Assembly (NCBI GenBank): GCA_963785755.1
Contig: CAWAXG010000058.1
Coordinates: 124,001-188,000, forward strand
Source of the DNA: JACCXG01 sp963785755
Lineage (GTDB): Bacteria; Acidobacteriota; Vicinamibacteria; Vicinamibacterales; 2-12-FULL-66-21
Direction of reading: 5' to 3'
DNA length: 64,000 bases
The position numbers were made by a program, and so were the translations under genes. Positions 1-11,591 of the stretch are shown here, one piece after another. Under the pieces are notes generated by a model. It was not told the origin of the DNA, made no database searches, and worked only from the letters and a program-made list of their open reading frames with translations. The first letter of the stretch is position 1. Every line of letters begins with the position of its first letter.

Positions 1-1382
1 CCCGCGTCCACCCGGTTCAACGATTCGACCGTCCGAACCAGCAGGCCGGCGCACACGATGAGCACGGTACTCAGCGCGATCTGCGTCACGACGAGCCCCG
101 AGCGCGTACGCCATCGGAGCCGGCCGGCGATTCTGGACGTGTTCTGCAGCGCGCCGGCGACGTCGCCGCGGCGGAATTCGATCAGCGGGGCCAGCGTGAA
201 AATCAATCCCCACACCGCCGCAAGTCCGGCGATGGCGAGCACGACCGGCATCTCGACCTGCACCTGTGCCAGTCGATCGAGTCCGGGAGGACGAAGCGCG
301 ACCACGACGCGAAGCGCCACGAAGCCGGCCGCCAGTCCGGCCAGCGTGCCCGCCGCCGATATCAGCAGCCCCTCGATCAGACACTGCCGGGTCAGGCGGC
401 GTGGATCGGCGCCGAGGGCGACGAGAGTGGCGATCTCGCGACGCCGGGCCGCGGCTCTCGCCACGAGCAGCCCCGCGACATTCACGCAGGACGCGACCAG
501 CACGACGACGACCGCGCCGACGAGCGCCACCAGGGCCGGCCGCACCTCGCGGGTGGTTTCCGCGAGCATGGGAGCGATGAAAAACCGGTGGTCGCTGTCG
601 CCGTAGAACGAGAAGCGGTGGGCGAGGTCGGCGCGAATCGAGTCGATCTCATGGCCCGCCTGTTCCAGCGTGACTCCGTCCTCGAGCCGGGCGATGACAC
701 GATAGGGACGGATCAGCCGGTGTTCCTGCGCCAGATCGACGCCCGCGGGCTGAAAGATCTGCACCTCTCCCTGGAGGCCGGTGACCAGGAAGTCCAGGCG
801 GAATCCCGGCGGTAACACGCCGACGAGATCCACCGGCACGCCGTCGAGCACGACGCGCGCGCCGAGCGCGGCGGGATCCCCGCCGAATCGACGCTGAAAG
901 AGCGGCCAGGTCACGATGACGGGTGGCGCCTCGGATGGCCGCCCATCGGCGTCGGTGAAGGATTGGCCCCGCACGACGTGAACGCCCAGCACGTCGAAGA
1001 AATTCCAGCTCACGCGTCCAATCCGGACCTGTTCCGGATCGCCGTCACCGGTCAGCGCGGCGGATGTGGCGCGAATGGCGCCGACTGCTTCCAGCGTCGT
1101 CGCCGTCTGTGCGAACTCCGTGACCTCCGGTCCCGCCAGTTGTGCGCGGGGCAGGCCGGCCGCGCCCATGTGGGCCCAGAGAAACACCAGGCGGTCGGCG
1201 GCGCGGTAGGGCGGCGGCTGAATGAGAAGCGAGTGGACGACCGAATACACGGCGGCGTTCGCTCCGACGCCGACCGCCAGCGTCAGAAGGATCGCGGCGA
1301 GCAGGCCGGGAGCGCGGCGCAGGCTCCGGAGCGCGTACGCGGCATCGCTCACGATGCCATTCAGTGCCGATTCAGGGCGCAT
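1..1382 (-). CDS. MacB/FtsX-type ABC transporter permease (ADOP family), 3' end outside window
   Basis: Reading the minus strand from the ATG at 1380-1382 gives an uninterrupted frame of 460 codons that runs off the window edge. The product starts MRPESALNGIVSDAAYALRS, then has the first membrane segment (LLAAILLTLAVGVGANAAVYS) typical of MacB-like permeases, a long periplasmic part with PPVIVTWPLFQRRFGG and LVGVLPPGFRL, and a second membrane block with VASCVNVAGLLVARAAARRR followed by EIATLVALGADPRRLTRQ, the FtsX hallmark. The second half of the duplicated permease is cut off. The family forms the membrane part of macrolide/lipoprotein-type efflux ABC systems, but these acidobacterial copies usually lack an adjacent ATPase. 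No PadR gene lies upstream, unlike the homologue at 20344. Confidence 0.9.
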   Translation of the reverse strand, partial: MRPESALNGIVSDAAYALRSLRRAPGLLAAILLTLAVGVGANAAVYSVVHSLLIQPPPYRAADRLVFLWAHMGAAGLPRAQLAGPEVTEFAQTATTLEAVGAIRATSAALTGDGDPEQVRIGRVSWNFFDVLGVHVVRGQSFTDADGRPSEAPPVIVTWPLFQRRFGGDPAALGARVVLDGVPVDLVGVLPPGFRLDFLVTGLQGEVQIFQPAGVDLAQEHRLIRPYRVIARLEDGVTLEQAGHEIDSIRADLAHRFSFYGDSDHRFFIAPMLAETTREVRPALVALVGAVVVVLVASCVNVAGLLVARAAARRREIATLVALGADPRRLTRQCLIEGLLISAAGTLAGLAAGFVALRVVVALRPPGLDRLAQVQVEMPVVLAIAGLAAVWGLIFTLAPLIEFRRGDVAGALQNTSRIAGRLRWRTRSGLVVTQIALSTVLIVCAGLLVRTVESLNRVDA

Positions 1383-1446
1383 GCTGAACCTCGCCGTACG
1401 CACGCCCGGACATCGCCCTGATCACTGACGATGGCGCTACCGCGCT

Positions 1447-1528
1447 GCACGAAGGCACGACGGCACGACGGCACGACGCCAGATGTTTCACGGATTCTTC
1501 GTGCCTTCGTGACGTCGTGGCCGTCGTG
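1447..1528. repeat. Intergenic degenerate octad repeat (GGCACGAC type), inverted arms
   Basis: Between the divergent genes at 1382 and 1676, units close to GGCACGAC repeat about four times (1447-1478), followed by the complementary arm (1497-1528, GTCGTGCC-like units). A related copy lies at 17145-17176. The rest of 1383-1675 shows no convincing gene; an AT-richer stretch near 1570-1650 could hold the promoter of the gene at 1676. Confidence 0.7.
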
Positions 1529-1675
1529 TGGCGCGAAGCGCAATTCGTGTCGGAGCGTTGGTGGTTGGAAGTTGACATATTCACTAGACCCACTTGACGC
1601 CACACGATACCCGCGTCTAAGCTTCGCAGTCTATATCGGACTTCGATATCGGGCAACGAACACGAGCCTGCGCCG

Positions 1676-2830
1676 ATGGCACCTGCACCTGAAACCGTCA
1701 GAACGCGGATTACATCGATCGACGTCCTGCGTGGCGCGGTGATGGTGCTGATGGCGATCGATCACGTCCGCGTGTATTCGGGCGTGCCCGCCGGCGGCCC
1801 TTCGCCAGGCGTGTTCTTCACCCGCTGGGTCACGCACTTCTGCGCGCCCGCTTTCGTCTTCCTGGCCGGAACGAGCGCCTTTCTGCACGGGCGCCAGCTC
1901 GGCGACACGACCCGGCTCGCGCGCTATCTCGTGACCCGCGGCGCGCTGCTCATCGCCCTCGAGCTGACCGTCATCCGCGCGTCCTGGACCTTCGGCGTCG
2001 ACTACTCCACGTTCATTCTCGCCGGCGTCATCTGGATGCTCGGGTGGTGCATGGTCCTGCTCGCGGGCCTCATCTGGCTGCCGGGGTGGGGTGTCGCCGT
2101 CATCGGCGTCCTGGTGATCGCCTTTCAGGATGTCTTCGGCCCGTTGGGGCAGGCGTTGCCCGGCAGACTGAAGGCGTTCTGGGAATTCATCTATCCGATT
2201 GGCGTCGAGGTCAAACTGGGAGAAGGCGGTCCATCCATCGCGGTGCTGTACAGCATCGTCCCCTGGATTGGCGTGATGGCGGCCGGCTACGGGTTCGGCG
2301 CGCTGGTCGTTCGCGCCGGCGCCGGGAGCCGCAGGGTACTTCGGATCGGCCTGGTGGCGACCGCGCTGTTCGTCGTGTTCGCAGGGCTCGCCGCGTTCAT
2401 GAGCCGGACGGCCGGTAATGCACCGCCGCTGTGGGTGCAGTTCCTGAACCAGCGAAAGTATCCGGCGTCGCAGCTGTTCCTGCTGATGACGCTTGGACCG
2501 ACGATCGCGCTGATGCCGGCCGTGGAACGGACACGGATGTGGATCACGGACGTGCTTGGGACGTTCGGCCGCGTGCCAATGTTCTACTACGTGCTGCACA
2601 TCCCCCTCATTCACGCCCTCGCGCTCGTCGTCTGGATCCTGCGTGATGGGACGGCGCATACGGAGTGGTTCGCGACGGCGCCGTTCGTGTCGATCGAAGC
2701 GTCGCACCGATGGGGACTGCCGCTCCTGTATCTCGTCTTCGCGATCGCGGTGACCATCCTGTATTTTCCCTGCCGCTGGTTTGTGTCGGTCAAGGCGAGC
2801 GGACGGCATCGCTGGCTTCGATACGTGTAG
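1676..2830 (+). CDS. HGSNAT/YeiB-like acyltransferase-type membrane protein (DUF1624 family)
   Basis: A 384-residue polytopic membrane protein. The N-terminal signature TSIDVLRGAVMVLMAIDHVR followed by the FLAGTSAFLHGR region is characteristic of the DUF1624/heparan-alpha-glucosaminide N-acetyltransferase catalytic family, which moves acyl groups across the membrane onto sugars; the His in AIDHVR is the residue expected to matter. About nine or ten hydrophobic segments follow, including the conserved late segment with MFYYVLHIPLIH. The start is the ATG followed by a short polar leader (MAPAPETVRTR), which fits the family. It stands alone: upstream is a divergent permease, downstream uvrA begins about 115 bp later on the same strand. 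The acceptor substrate cannot be inferred. Confidence 0.85.
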   Translation: MAPAPETVRTRITSIDVLRGAVMVLMAIDHVRVYSGVPAGGPSPGVFFTRWVTHFCAPAFVFLAGTSAFLHGRQLGDTTRLARYLVTRGALLIALELTVIRASWTFGVDYSTFILAGVIWMLGWCMVLLAGLIWLPGWGVAVIGVLVIAFQDVFGPLGQALPGRLKAFWEFIYPIGVEVKLGEGGPSIAVLYSIVPWIGVMAAGYGFGALVVRAGAGSRRVLRIGLVATALFVVFAGLAAFMSRTAGNAPPLWVQFLNQRKYPASQLFLLMTLGPTIALMPAVERTRMWITDVLGTFGRVPMFYYVLHIPLIHALALVVWILRDGTAHTEWFATAPFVSIEASHRWGLPLLYLVFAIAVTILYFPCRWFVSVKASGRHRWLRYV

Positions 2831-2945
2831 GTTGGCCCGGCTGAAGAGCCAGTCGATTGATTACTGGCCTGAAGTCGGATGCATTTCGCCGATCCCGATG
2901 CCGTCCCGTCGTGTACAAGGCAGAGGCGATAGAGTAATCCTGCGG

Positions 2946-5838
<2,893 letters not shown>

Positions 5839-5855
5839 GGTCGCGAGGGGTGCCG

Positions 5856-6272
5856 ATGAAGAAAGTGAAGGAGACCACGGCAGCCAAGCGGCAACGGAAG
5901 CGCGACCCCTTCGATCCCGTCCGGGCCTTGGGACTCGCCTTGCCCGGCGTCGAGGAAGGCACGATGTTCGGGACGCCAGCGCTCAGAGTGCGGGGCCGGA
6001 TGTTCGCGTGTATCGCGTCCCACAAGTCGGCGGAACCAGACACGCTGGTGGTGTGCATCGACTTCGACAGCCGGGATGAACTGATTGCCGCGGAGCCCGA
6101 GACCTACTACCTGACCGATCACTATGTCGGCTACCCGTCCGTGCTCGTCCGGCTGAGCCGGATCCGCCGTGACGCGCTCGAGGATCTGCTCCAAATGGCC
6201 TGGCGCGACGCCATGAACAAGGCGAGCCGCCGCGCCGCACGACGGCCGCCGCGGCGCGCTGCGAGACGATGA
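5856..6272 (+). CDS. MmcQ/YjbR family DNA-binding-fold protein
   Basis: A small basic protein of 138 residues from the ATG at 5856. The core ALGLALPGVEEGTMFGTPAL, then VCIDFDSRDELIAAEPETYY and a YLTDHYVGYPSVLVRL stretch, matches the MmcQ/YjbR fold (double-wing, CyaY-like), a family of uncertain function often described as DNA-binding. The C-terminus is an Arg/Ala-rich tail (RRAARRPPRRAARR). The start at 5856 is preceded by a good ribosome binding site (GAGGGG at 5845-5850); a GTG at 5835 would overlap the uvrA stop by four bases and is the alternative. It probably forms a transcription unit with uvrA. Confidence 0.8.
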   Translation: MKKVKETTAAKRQRKRDPFDPVRALGLALPGVEEGTMFGTPALRVRGRMFACIASHKSAEPDTLVVCIDFDSRDELIAAEPETYYLTDHYVGYPSVLVRLSRIRRDALEDLLQMAWRDAMNKASRRAARRPPRRAARR

Positions 6273-6320
6273 AGGGCGATCCTGTGATCGCGACGGGACT
6301 CGGGACTGGGGCTCACCGGG

Positions 6321-6370
6321 GATCGGGATCGGTGATCGGTGATCGGTGATCGGTGATCGGGATCGGGAAG
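6321..6370. repeat. Heptad tandem repeat, GATCGGT dialect
   Basis: Immediately after the MmcQ gene, GATCGGT/GATCGGG units repeat about seven times head to tail (6321-6370). The 3' part runs into the first codons of the next reading frame. It belongs to the same style of 7-8 bp degenerate intergenic repeats seen at several other places in the window. Confidence 0.85.
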
Positions 6371-7140
6371 CTGGCAACTGGCTCGCGCTGCGGACGAAAA
6401 CGACGGCGTTGAGCACGGTGTTCCATGTGCTCGCCTTCCTGCTCACGCTCGCGATCGCCACGGACTTCGGGCTGCGCGAGTGGCTCGAGAACGGCTTGTG
6501 GCATCGGCTCGCGCTGCACCTCTTGCCGCTCGTCTTCGCGTATGCGGCCATCGGTGTTCTCGCGGAACAGCAGAATCGCGCCTGGGCCAGCCGGCCCGCG
6601 TACACGGGCGCCGCGGTGCTGCTCGTCATCGTGCTGGAGCTGCTGGCGCTGCACGGCAAGGCCTTCGAGTATCTGGGAATCACGTTGAAGCCGCTTCAAC
6701 CCCCCGGCGTCAGCGATCCGTCACTGCTGGACACCGTCGTCGCGATGGCGATCAACGGATGGCTGTTTTACGCCGTTGCTCTCGCGCTCGACAAGCGCCA
6801 GTCCGATCCGGTGCGCGTCGCATCCGGTCTGCTCTACACGATTGCGCCGTTCGCCATGCTGCAGCCGATCGGCTGGCTGGTCAGGAGCCACGAGATACTC
6901 GACCCGCATCGACTGGCTGTACCAGCGGCGGCGTGCGCCGTGATCGTGCTCAGCCATCGCCGCCAGCGAAAGAGCTTCTACTACGCCGGGGTGTTGAACC
7001 TGGGCACCGCGCTGATCCTGATCGCCCATCGCCGGGAGTGGTTCGATCGGCCGGCGTGGGCCGTCGCGGTGGTCGCCGCCGGCCTGACCGCGCTGGCCGC
7101 GGGCTTCCTGCTCGATCGCCTGGAGCGAAATGACAAGTAA
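6346..7140 (+). CDS. Unrecognised polytopic membrane protein, N-terminus possibly replaced by repeat DNA
   Basis: An open frame of 264 residues with about seven hydrophobic segments (for example FHVLAFLLTLAIATDFGL, AAVLLVIVLELLAL, VVAMAINGWLFYAVALALD). I do not recognise the family with confidence; it has a loose likeness to the C-terminal part of multi-helix membrane proteins of the DUF2157 kind. The first 13 or so codons are made of the GATCGGT repeat, so the annotated start (ATC/ATG-rich stretch at 6346) is doubtful; the gene may begin later or be a truncated remnant. Real coding is supported by strong hydrophobic periodicity and a clean stop. It is convergent with the copper oxidase gene, separated by repeats only. 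Confidence 0.55.
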   Translation: MIGDRDREAGNWLALRTKTTALSTVFHVLAFLLTLAIATDFGLREWLENGLWHRLALHLLPLVFAYAAIGVLAEQQNRAWASRPAYTGAAVLLVIVLELLALHGKAFEYLGITLKPLQPPGVSDPSLLDTVVAMAINGWLFYAVALALDKRQSDPVRVASGLLYTIAPFAMLQPIGWLVRSHEILDPHRLAVPAAACAVIVLSHRRQRKSFYYAGVLNLGTALILIAHRREWFDRPAWAVAVVAAGLTALAAGFLLDRLERNDK

Positions 7141-7256
7141 CCAGTAACCAGTAACCAGTTGCCAGTTGAACGGAAAGTAGCAGTTAGCAACGGCAACTGC
7201 ATTGCACTGGCAACTGGCAACTTGGCAACTGGCAACTGGCAACTGCCAGTTACTTG
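7137..7256. repeat. Heptad tandem repeats, AACCAGT and GGCAACT dialects, between convergent genes
   Basis: The entire 109-bp gap between two convergent genes is repeat: AACCAGT three times (about 7140-7160), an inverted TTGCCAGTTG stretch, a short spacer, then GGCAACT five times (about 7209-7244) and a closing GCCAGTTAC. Arms of opposite orientation could pair in a transcript from either gene, so a terminator or 3'-end protecting role is possible. Confidence 0.85.
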
Positions 7257-9169
7257 ACCACGATCCGCCCCTGCACCGCCCACTTGCCCCCTGGAGTCCT
7301 CACATTGATCCAGAGTGAGTGACGCCCTGGCGGCGCCTGATACTCGAAATCGTAGGTCTCGCCGACCGCGATCGTCTGCGTGGCTGATCGCAGCTCTGCG
7401 TCGGCCGCCGGCACCGGCGCGCCATCCTTCGTGAGCGGCCGCCACTGCACCGGGCCGTCCGCCTTTCCAAGCGACGTCACAAAGATGTCATCCGGCGTGA
7501 TGTTGATGAGGCGCACGCGGTGGCGCTTGCCGGCCTTCCAGACGAGCAGCGGGTCGCGGCTGCCGTTCAGAACCACGGGCGCATCTCGTCCGGGTCCCGA
7601 TCGGCCGAGGACGACGACGTGGTCCTCGGCGGGATCGAAGGTCTCGCCCGGGTCGACGACGATTAGAGCGCCGTACATCCCCGACGTGAGCTGATGATCA
7701 TCATGAAGGTGCGTGTGGTAGATGAAGGTTCCGGTGCGTGGCGGCGTGAAGCGCACGGGGAACGTTCCTCCCGGCTCGATGAGCGGCGTGATGCGCTTGC
7801 CGATTCCGCTCCAGCCGTGCACGCCGTCGTAGTAGCTGTCGAGCTCGATACCGTGCCAGTGGATGGCGGTCGGCTCGGCGAGCCTGTTGACGACCGTGAT
7901 TTCGACCGGCTCGCCTCGCTGCAGCACGAGCGTGGGCCCCGGCACGGAGATCTTCGCATCCAGCGGAGCGTCCTCGGCGCCGCTCGACGTGAACCCGTAC
8001 GTCGGATGCGCGCCGTCACGTCCGGGTTCGCTTCGCGCCGTCAACGTAAGTTTGCGCGGAGTGGTGGACGCCGTGGCAGGCGATTCAGTCGACCGCCCGT
8101 TTCCCGTGACGGTCAGTCCCAGAACCAGTCCCGCCATTCCTGCCGTTCCGTCGTGCGAACCATGGTGGCCGTGGGCGTTCGCGCGTTCAGCCAGCGTCCG
8201 CTCCGGACGGATATGCTCGGCAATGTGGCAGTGAAAGATCCAGTTGCCTTCGCGCTCTGGCACCCAGGTCATCGCCATCGTCGCCCCGGGGTTCATCAGC
8301 TGGGTGACGACGCGCGGTTTCCGGTCGGCGTCGAACGGGACGTCGCGTTGACCGTCGCCGAGCGCGTCGACGGTGAAGTAGAACCCGTGCAGGTGCATCG
8401 GATGCGCCTGCGAGCTGAGATTCAGGACGCGCCAGCGCACTTCTTCGCCGAGGCGATACGTGAGGCGTTCGGTCGAAGGCCAGGCGAGGCCGTTGACCAT
8501 GAACGCGAATCGCGGGTTCAGCGCGAAGAACGCGCGGCCGATATCATCGGCGTTCGGAAGCTCTGCGAGCTGGGCGCGCGTCAGGCTGGTCCAGTCGGTG
8601 ACGACCAGGACACGATCCGCGCCTCGGGGCTGGCCGGCCGGATCGACGATGAATGCACCCGACAGCTGCGTATCGTCCACCGATCGAAAGGGCAGCGGCA
8701 CGCCCGTCGTCGTGGCCCAGTAGTGGTAGGTGCCCGCACGGCCGGCGCTGAAGCGCAGCGCGCGCTCACCTGCCGGCGGGATCTCGATCGGTGGACATGG
8801 CGATCCGTCGCGAGCGCACAATCCGTGGACTCTCATCGGATGGGCGAGATCGTTTCTGATGCTCGCGGCGATCTCGGTGCCTTCGGTCACCCGGATGAGT
8901 GGGGCGGGGATCAGCAGGGCACCCGACAGCTCGCCGAACGCCTCAATCTCCACCGCCGGTCCATCCTTGCCCTCGGGACGCCAGCGACCTGCACCCGCCC
9001 GCAGTTTCAGTGCCAGCGTCCCCGCCACCAGGCTACCGGCGGGGCGCTGATTGTCGTTGATCGTGATGCGGGGCAGGTTGCTCTCGCCGATCTCACGCGC
9101 GACGATGCCGGGACGGGACGTGACGGTAGGCAAGACGAGAAACGCCGCGAAAACCAAAGGTCGAATCAT
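7250..9169 (-). CDS. Exported multicopper oxidase with unusual module order
   Basis: A 639-residue protein from the ATG at 9167-9169, chosen because it opens with a Sec-type signal (MIRPLVFAAFLVLPTV); an ATG at 9205 is an alternative. Multicopper oxidases oxidise phenols or metals and reduce oxygen to water at type 1, 2 and 3 copper sites. All four copper boxes are visible, but in the order HPMHLHG and HCHIAEH (middle), then HWHG and HTHLHDDH (C-terminal half). The first cupredoxin has only degenerate traces (MRVHGL, YHYW). Standard three-domain laccases have HWHG/HTH first and HPxHLHG/HCH last. Lone gene; the sulfatase diverges upstream. Substrate unknown. Confidence 0.9.
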   Translation of the reverse strand: MIRPLVFAAFLVLPTVTSRPGIVAREIGESNLPRITINDNQRPAGSLVAGTLALKLRAGAGRWRPEGKDGPAVEIEAFGELSGALLIPAPLIRVTEGTEIAASIRNDLAHPMRVHGLCARDGSPCPPIEIPPAGERALRFSAGRAGTYHYWATTTGVPLPFRSVDDTQLSGAFIVDPAGQPRGADRVLVVTDWTSLTRAQLAELPNADDIGRAFFALNPRFAFMVNGLAWPSTERLTYRLGEEVRWRVLNLSSQAHPMHLHGFYFTVDALGDGQRDVPFDADRKPRVVTQLMNPGATMAMTWVPEREGNWIFHCHIAEHIRPERTLAERANAHGHHGSHDGTAGMAGLVLGLTVTGNGRSTESPATASTTPRKLTLTARSEPGRDGAHPTYGFTSSGAEDAPLDAKISVPGPTLVLQRGEPVEITVVNRLAEPTAIHWHGIELDSYYDGVHGWSGIGKRITPLIEPGGTFPVRFTPPRTGTFIYHTHLHDDHQLTSGMYGALIVVDPGETFDPAEDHVVVLGRSGPGRDAPVVLNGSRDPLLVWKAGKRHRVRLINITPDDIFVTSLGKADGPVQWRPLTKDGAPVPAADAELRSATQTIAVGETYDFEYQAPPGRHSLWINVRTPGGKWAVQGRIVVK

Positions 9170-9330
9170 GACAATCAGCGTAGTCGCCTCACTCCCGCTG
9201 ATCATGAAAGACGGGTAAGTGAACGGTAATGGTTCTGACAAGTTGCGAGGTTCTAAGGCACAACGTCGGGCCATACGGAACGGATGAGCTGTTCTCTGCG
9301 CCTTCTTGCCACGATCAGCGGGCAGTAATT

Positions 9331-9391
9331 CAGGGAGGACGTGGAGGTCAAATATTGCTTAAGCAGAATCTGTTCCTCCACATCCTCCCTG
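9331..9391. other. Long inverted repeat in the oxidase-sulfatase divergent spacer
   Basis: CAGGGAGGACGTGGAGG (9331-9347) is followed after 27 bases by CCTCCACATCCTCCCTG (9375-9391), a 17-bp stem with one mismatch. The loop is AT-rich. It lies between the divergent starts at 9169 and 9501, so it could be a regulatory site or a degenerate mobile remnant. Nothing else recognisable was seen in the 330-bp spacer. Confidence 0.6.
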
Positions 9392-9500
9392 TGAACTTTT
9401 TGATTGTGCCCGGACGGTCGAGAACAGTCGAAAGAATGACGACGCCTTAGAGCACCTTGCCACTTGCACCTCGCAACCGGTGCCAGCGACTATTCAGCGC

Positions 9501-11202
9501 ATGAAGAGACAAGTATGGCGCGGCTTCGGGCTGATGGTGGTCCTTCTTGCGGTCGCGGCTGGTGTCGATCCACGGCGCTGTGTCACAGCAGCCGGCGGCG
9601 CGGCGTCCGAACGTGCTGTTCATCATGGCGGACGATCTCAGCAACGCGCTGGGCACCTACGGGCATCCGATCGTCAAGACGCCGAACATCGATCGGCTGG
9701 CGGCGCGCGGCGTGCGCTTCGATCGGGCGTACAACCAGTTCCCGCTGTGCAGCCCGAGCCGCGTCTCGCTCATGACCGGCCTCCGGCCGGACACGACCCG
9801 CGTGCACGAGCTGATGACCGACTTCCGGACGATTCTGCCGGATGCCGTCACGCTGCCGCAGATGTTCAAGCGCAACGGCTATCTCTCGGCGCGAGTCGGG
9901 AAGATCTACCACTATGGCAATCCCGGTCAGATCGGGACGAGCGGGCTCGACGATCCGCAGTCGTGGGACGTCTTCGTCAATCCGCGCGGCATCGACAAGG
10001 ACGAAGAGACGAAGCTCACCAACCTGACGCCGAAGCGCGGGCTCGGATCGGCGCTGGCCTATTACGCGTCGCCGGGCGCTGACGAGGAGCACACCGACGG
10101 CAAGGTGGCGCTGGAAACGATCGCCCTGCTCGAGAAGAACAAGGACCGCCCGTTCTTCATCGCCGCCGGCTTCTATCGCCCGCACTGTCCGTTCATCGCG
10201 CCGCGCAAGTACTTCGACATGTATCCGCTCGATCGCATCCCGGCGCCGTCGCCCGCGTATTCGAAGGAGGCGGTCGCCGACATTCCGCCCCCCGCGCTGT
10301 TCACGAATCCGCCCCACTGGGAAGTGGGCGAGGAGGGGCAGCGGGAATCGATCAGGGCGTACTACGCTTCAATCAGTTTTCTCGACGCCAACGTCGGGCG
10401 GGTCCTCGATGCGCTCGACCGCCTCGGGCTGGCTGACAACACGATCGTGGTCTTCATCAGCGATCACGGATATCACCTCGGCGAGCGCGGTCAGTGGATG
10501 AAACAGTCGTTGTTCGAGAACTCCGCCCGGGCGCCGCTCGTCATCGCCGGGCCAGGCGTGACCTCCAAGGGGCGGGGGACGTCTCGCATCGTCGAATTCC
10601 TCGACGTCTATCCGACGCTGGCCGATCTGACGACACTCTCGCCGCCTTCAGGCCTGCACGGCCGCGCGTTGACGCCGCTCCTGAAGGATCCGAACGCCGC
10701 CTGGGATCGTCCGGCCCTGACCCAGGTGCGTCGCGGCATGCCGCCGGCCACGTTCATGGGCTACAGCATCCGCACCGAGCAGTGGCGCTACACCGAGTGG
10801 GACAACGGCAAGCGCGGGTCGGAGCTGTACAACGAAAAGGACGACCCGGGAGAGCTCCGCAACCTGGCGAGCGATCCGAAGCACGCGAAGGTTGTCGCCG
10901 AGATGCAGCGGTTGATGAAGGGGCTCGTCGGCAGGCAGGGGGACGCCTTCCGCCGTTCGCGACAGAGGCTCTCGGCGGACTCGGGACCGGTAGCTTGTCG
11001 CGGAGGCTCGGGGTCGGCGAGACTCGCCGTAGCTTCGGCGCAGCCTGTCGCGAGCCGGAGTCTTGGCAGCCTGTCTCGCCAGAGCCTTGGCAGCCTGTCT
11101 CGCCGGCGCCTTGGCGGAGGCGGAGAGGCGGAGAGGCGGTCAGGCGGAAGGATCTCGCGCTGGCCGCCGCGGCTGAACAAATCGATTGGACAACACGAAT
11201 GA
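9501..11202 (+). CDS. Exported sulfatase (iduronate-2-sulfatase-like), frameshift between signal peptide and catalytic domain
   Basis: Hydrolyses sulfate esters, probably on a polysaccharide outside the cytoplasm. The catalytic part begins RRPNVLFIMADDLSNALG with the metal-binding DD, followed by the formylglycine motif CSPSR (in LCSPSRVSLMTGLRPD), VGKIYHYG, FYRPHCPF and VFISDHGYHLGERGQW. Overall order is like iduronate-2-sulfatases. A signal peptide (MKRQVWRGFGLMVVLLAVAAG) is encoded from 9501 in frame 0, but the catalytic domain is in the next frame, so one extra base is likely somewhere in 9555-9590; without it a weak TTG start at 9547 would be needed. After about residue 455 the frame enters an Arg/Ser/Gly-rich tail encoded by repetitive DNA. 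The stop overlaps the next ATG (ATGA). Confidence 0.88.
10964..11150. repeat. Repetitive GC-rich stretch at the 3' end of the sulfatase gene
   Basis: Contains CTTGGCAGCCTGTCTCGCC twice (about 11062-11080 and 11086-11104), a GGCGAGACTCGCCGTAGC palindrome-like piece near 11013-11030 that recurs in the intergenic elements at 55.9 and 61.5 kb, and GGCGGAGA repeats (11112-11140). It is translated as a low-complexity tail that sulfatases do not have, so an intergenic repeat has probably been absorbed into the reading frame. Confidence 0.65.
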
Positions 11203-11591
11203 GACGCCTGATTTCCAGCGCCAGCCCGTTTGAGCCGCGGGTCGGCATATCCCGCGCTGTTCGTGTTGGACGTATTGTCGCGGTGTCGGGGACTGCGCCG
11301 CTCGGTCCCGACGGCCACACCGTCGGCAAGGGAGATCCGACGGCTCAGACCAGACGCTGTCTCGAAATCATCAAAGAGGCGCTGGAGCGGGCGGGCGCAT
11401 CACTCGATCACGTGATTCGGACACGGACGCTGCTTACCCGGATCGAAGACTGGGAAGCCGTGGCGTCGGTCCACGGTGGACTTCGCGCAATTCGACCGGC
11501 CAATACGATCATGCAGGTGTCGAGATTCATTGATCCGGACTGGCTGGTCGAACTCGAGGCGGATGCCGTGGTCGAGCGAAGGAGAGATTGA
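11199..11591 (+). CDS. RidA/YjgF-family protein
   Basis: A 130-residue protein of the RidA/YER057c/UK114 family; members hydrolyse reactive enamine/imine intermediates or act in related small-molecule chemistry. Visible features are the early SSASPFEPRVGISRAVRVG strand, the VAVSGTAPLGPDG segment, the helix TRRCLEIIKEALERAGASLD followed by VIRTRTLLTRIEDWEAV, and the closing LVELEADAVVERR that ends many family members. The ATG at 11199 overlaps the sulfatase stop by four bases, so it is probably translated by coupling. The catalytic Arg of true RidA (in the NTRM-like position, here NTIMQ) is missing, so the imine deaminase activity is uncertain. Confidence 0.85.
   Translation: MRRLISSASPFEPRVGISRAVRVGRIVAVSGTAPLGPDGHTVGKGDPTAQTRRCLEIIKEALERAGASLDHVIRTRTLLTRIEDWEAVASVHGGLRAIRPANTIMQVSRFIDPDWLVELEADAVVERRRD

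Noticed and set aside
1631..2809. Long minus-strand open frame opposite the acyltransferase-like gene
   Set aside because: Composition is Arg/Asp/His-rich antisense of a membrane protein in a GC-rich genome; no family likeness.
2781..2945. Upstream extension of the uvrA frame
   Set aside because: Residues are unlike any UvrA N-terminus and overlap the end of the previous gene; the ATG at 2946 fits.
7694..9229. 511-codon plus-strand frame opposite the copper oxidase
   Set aside because: Shadow of a well supported gene; lacks any recognisable motif.
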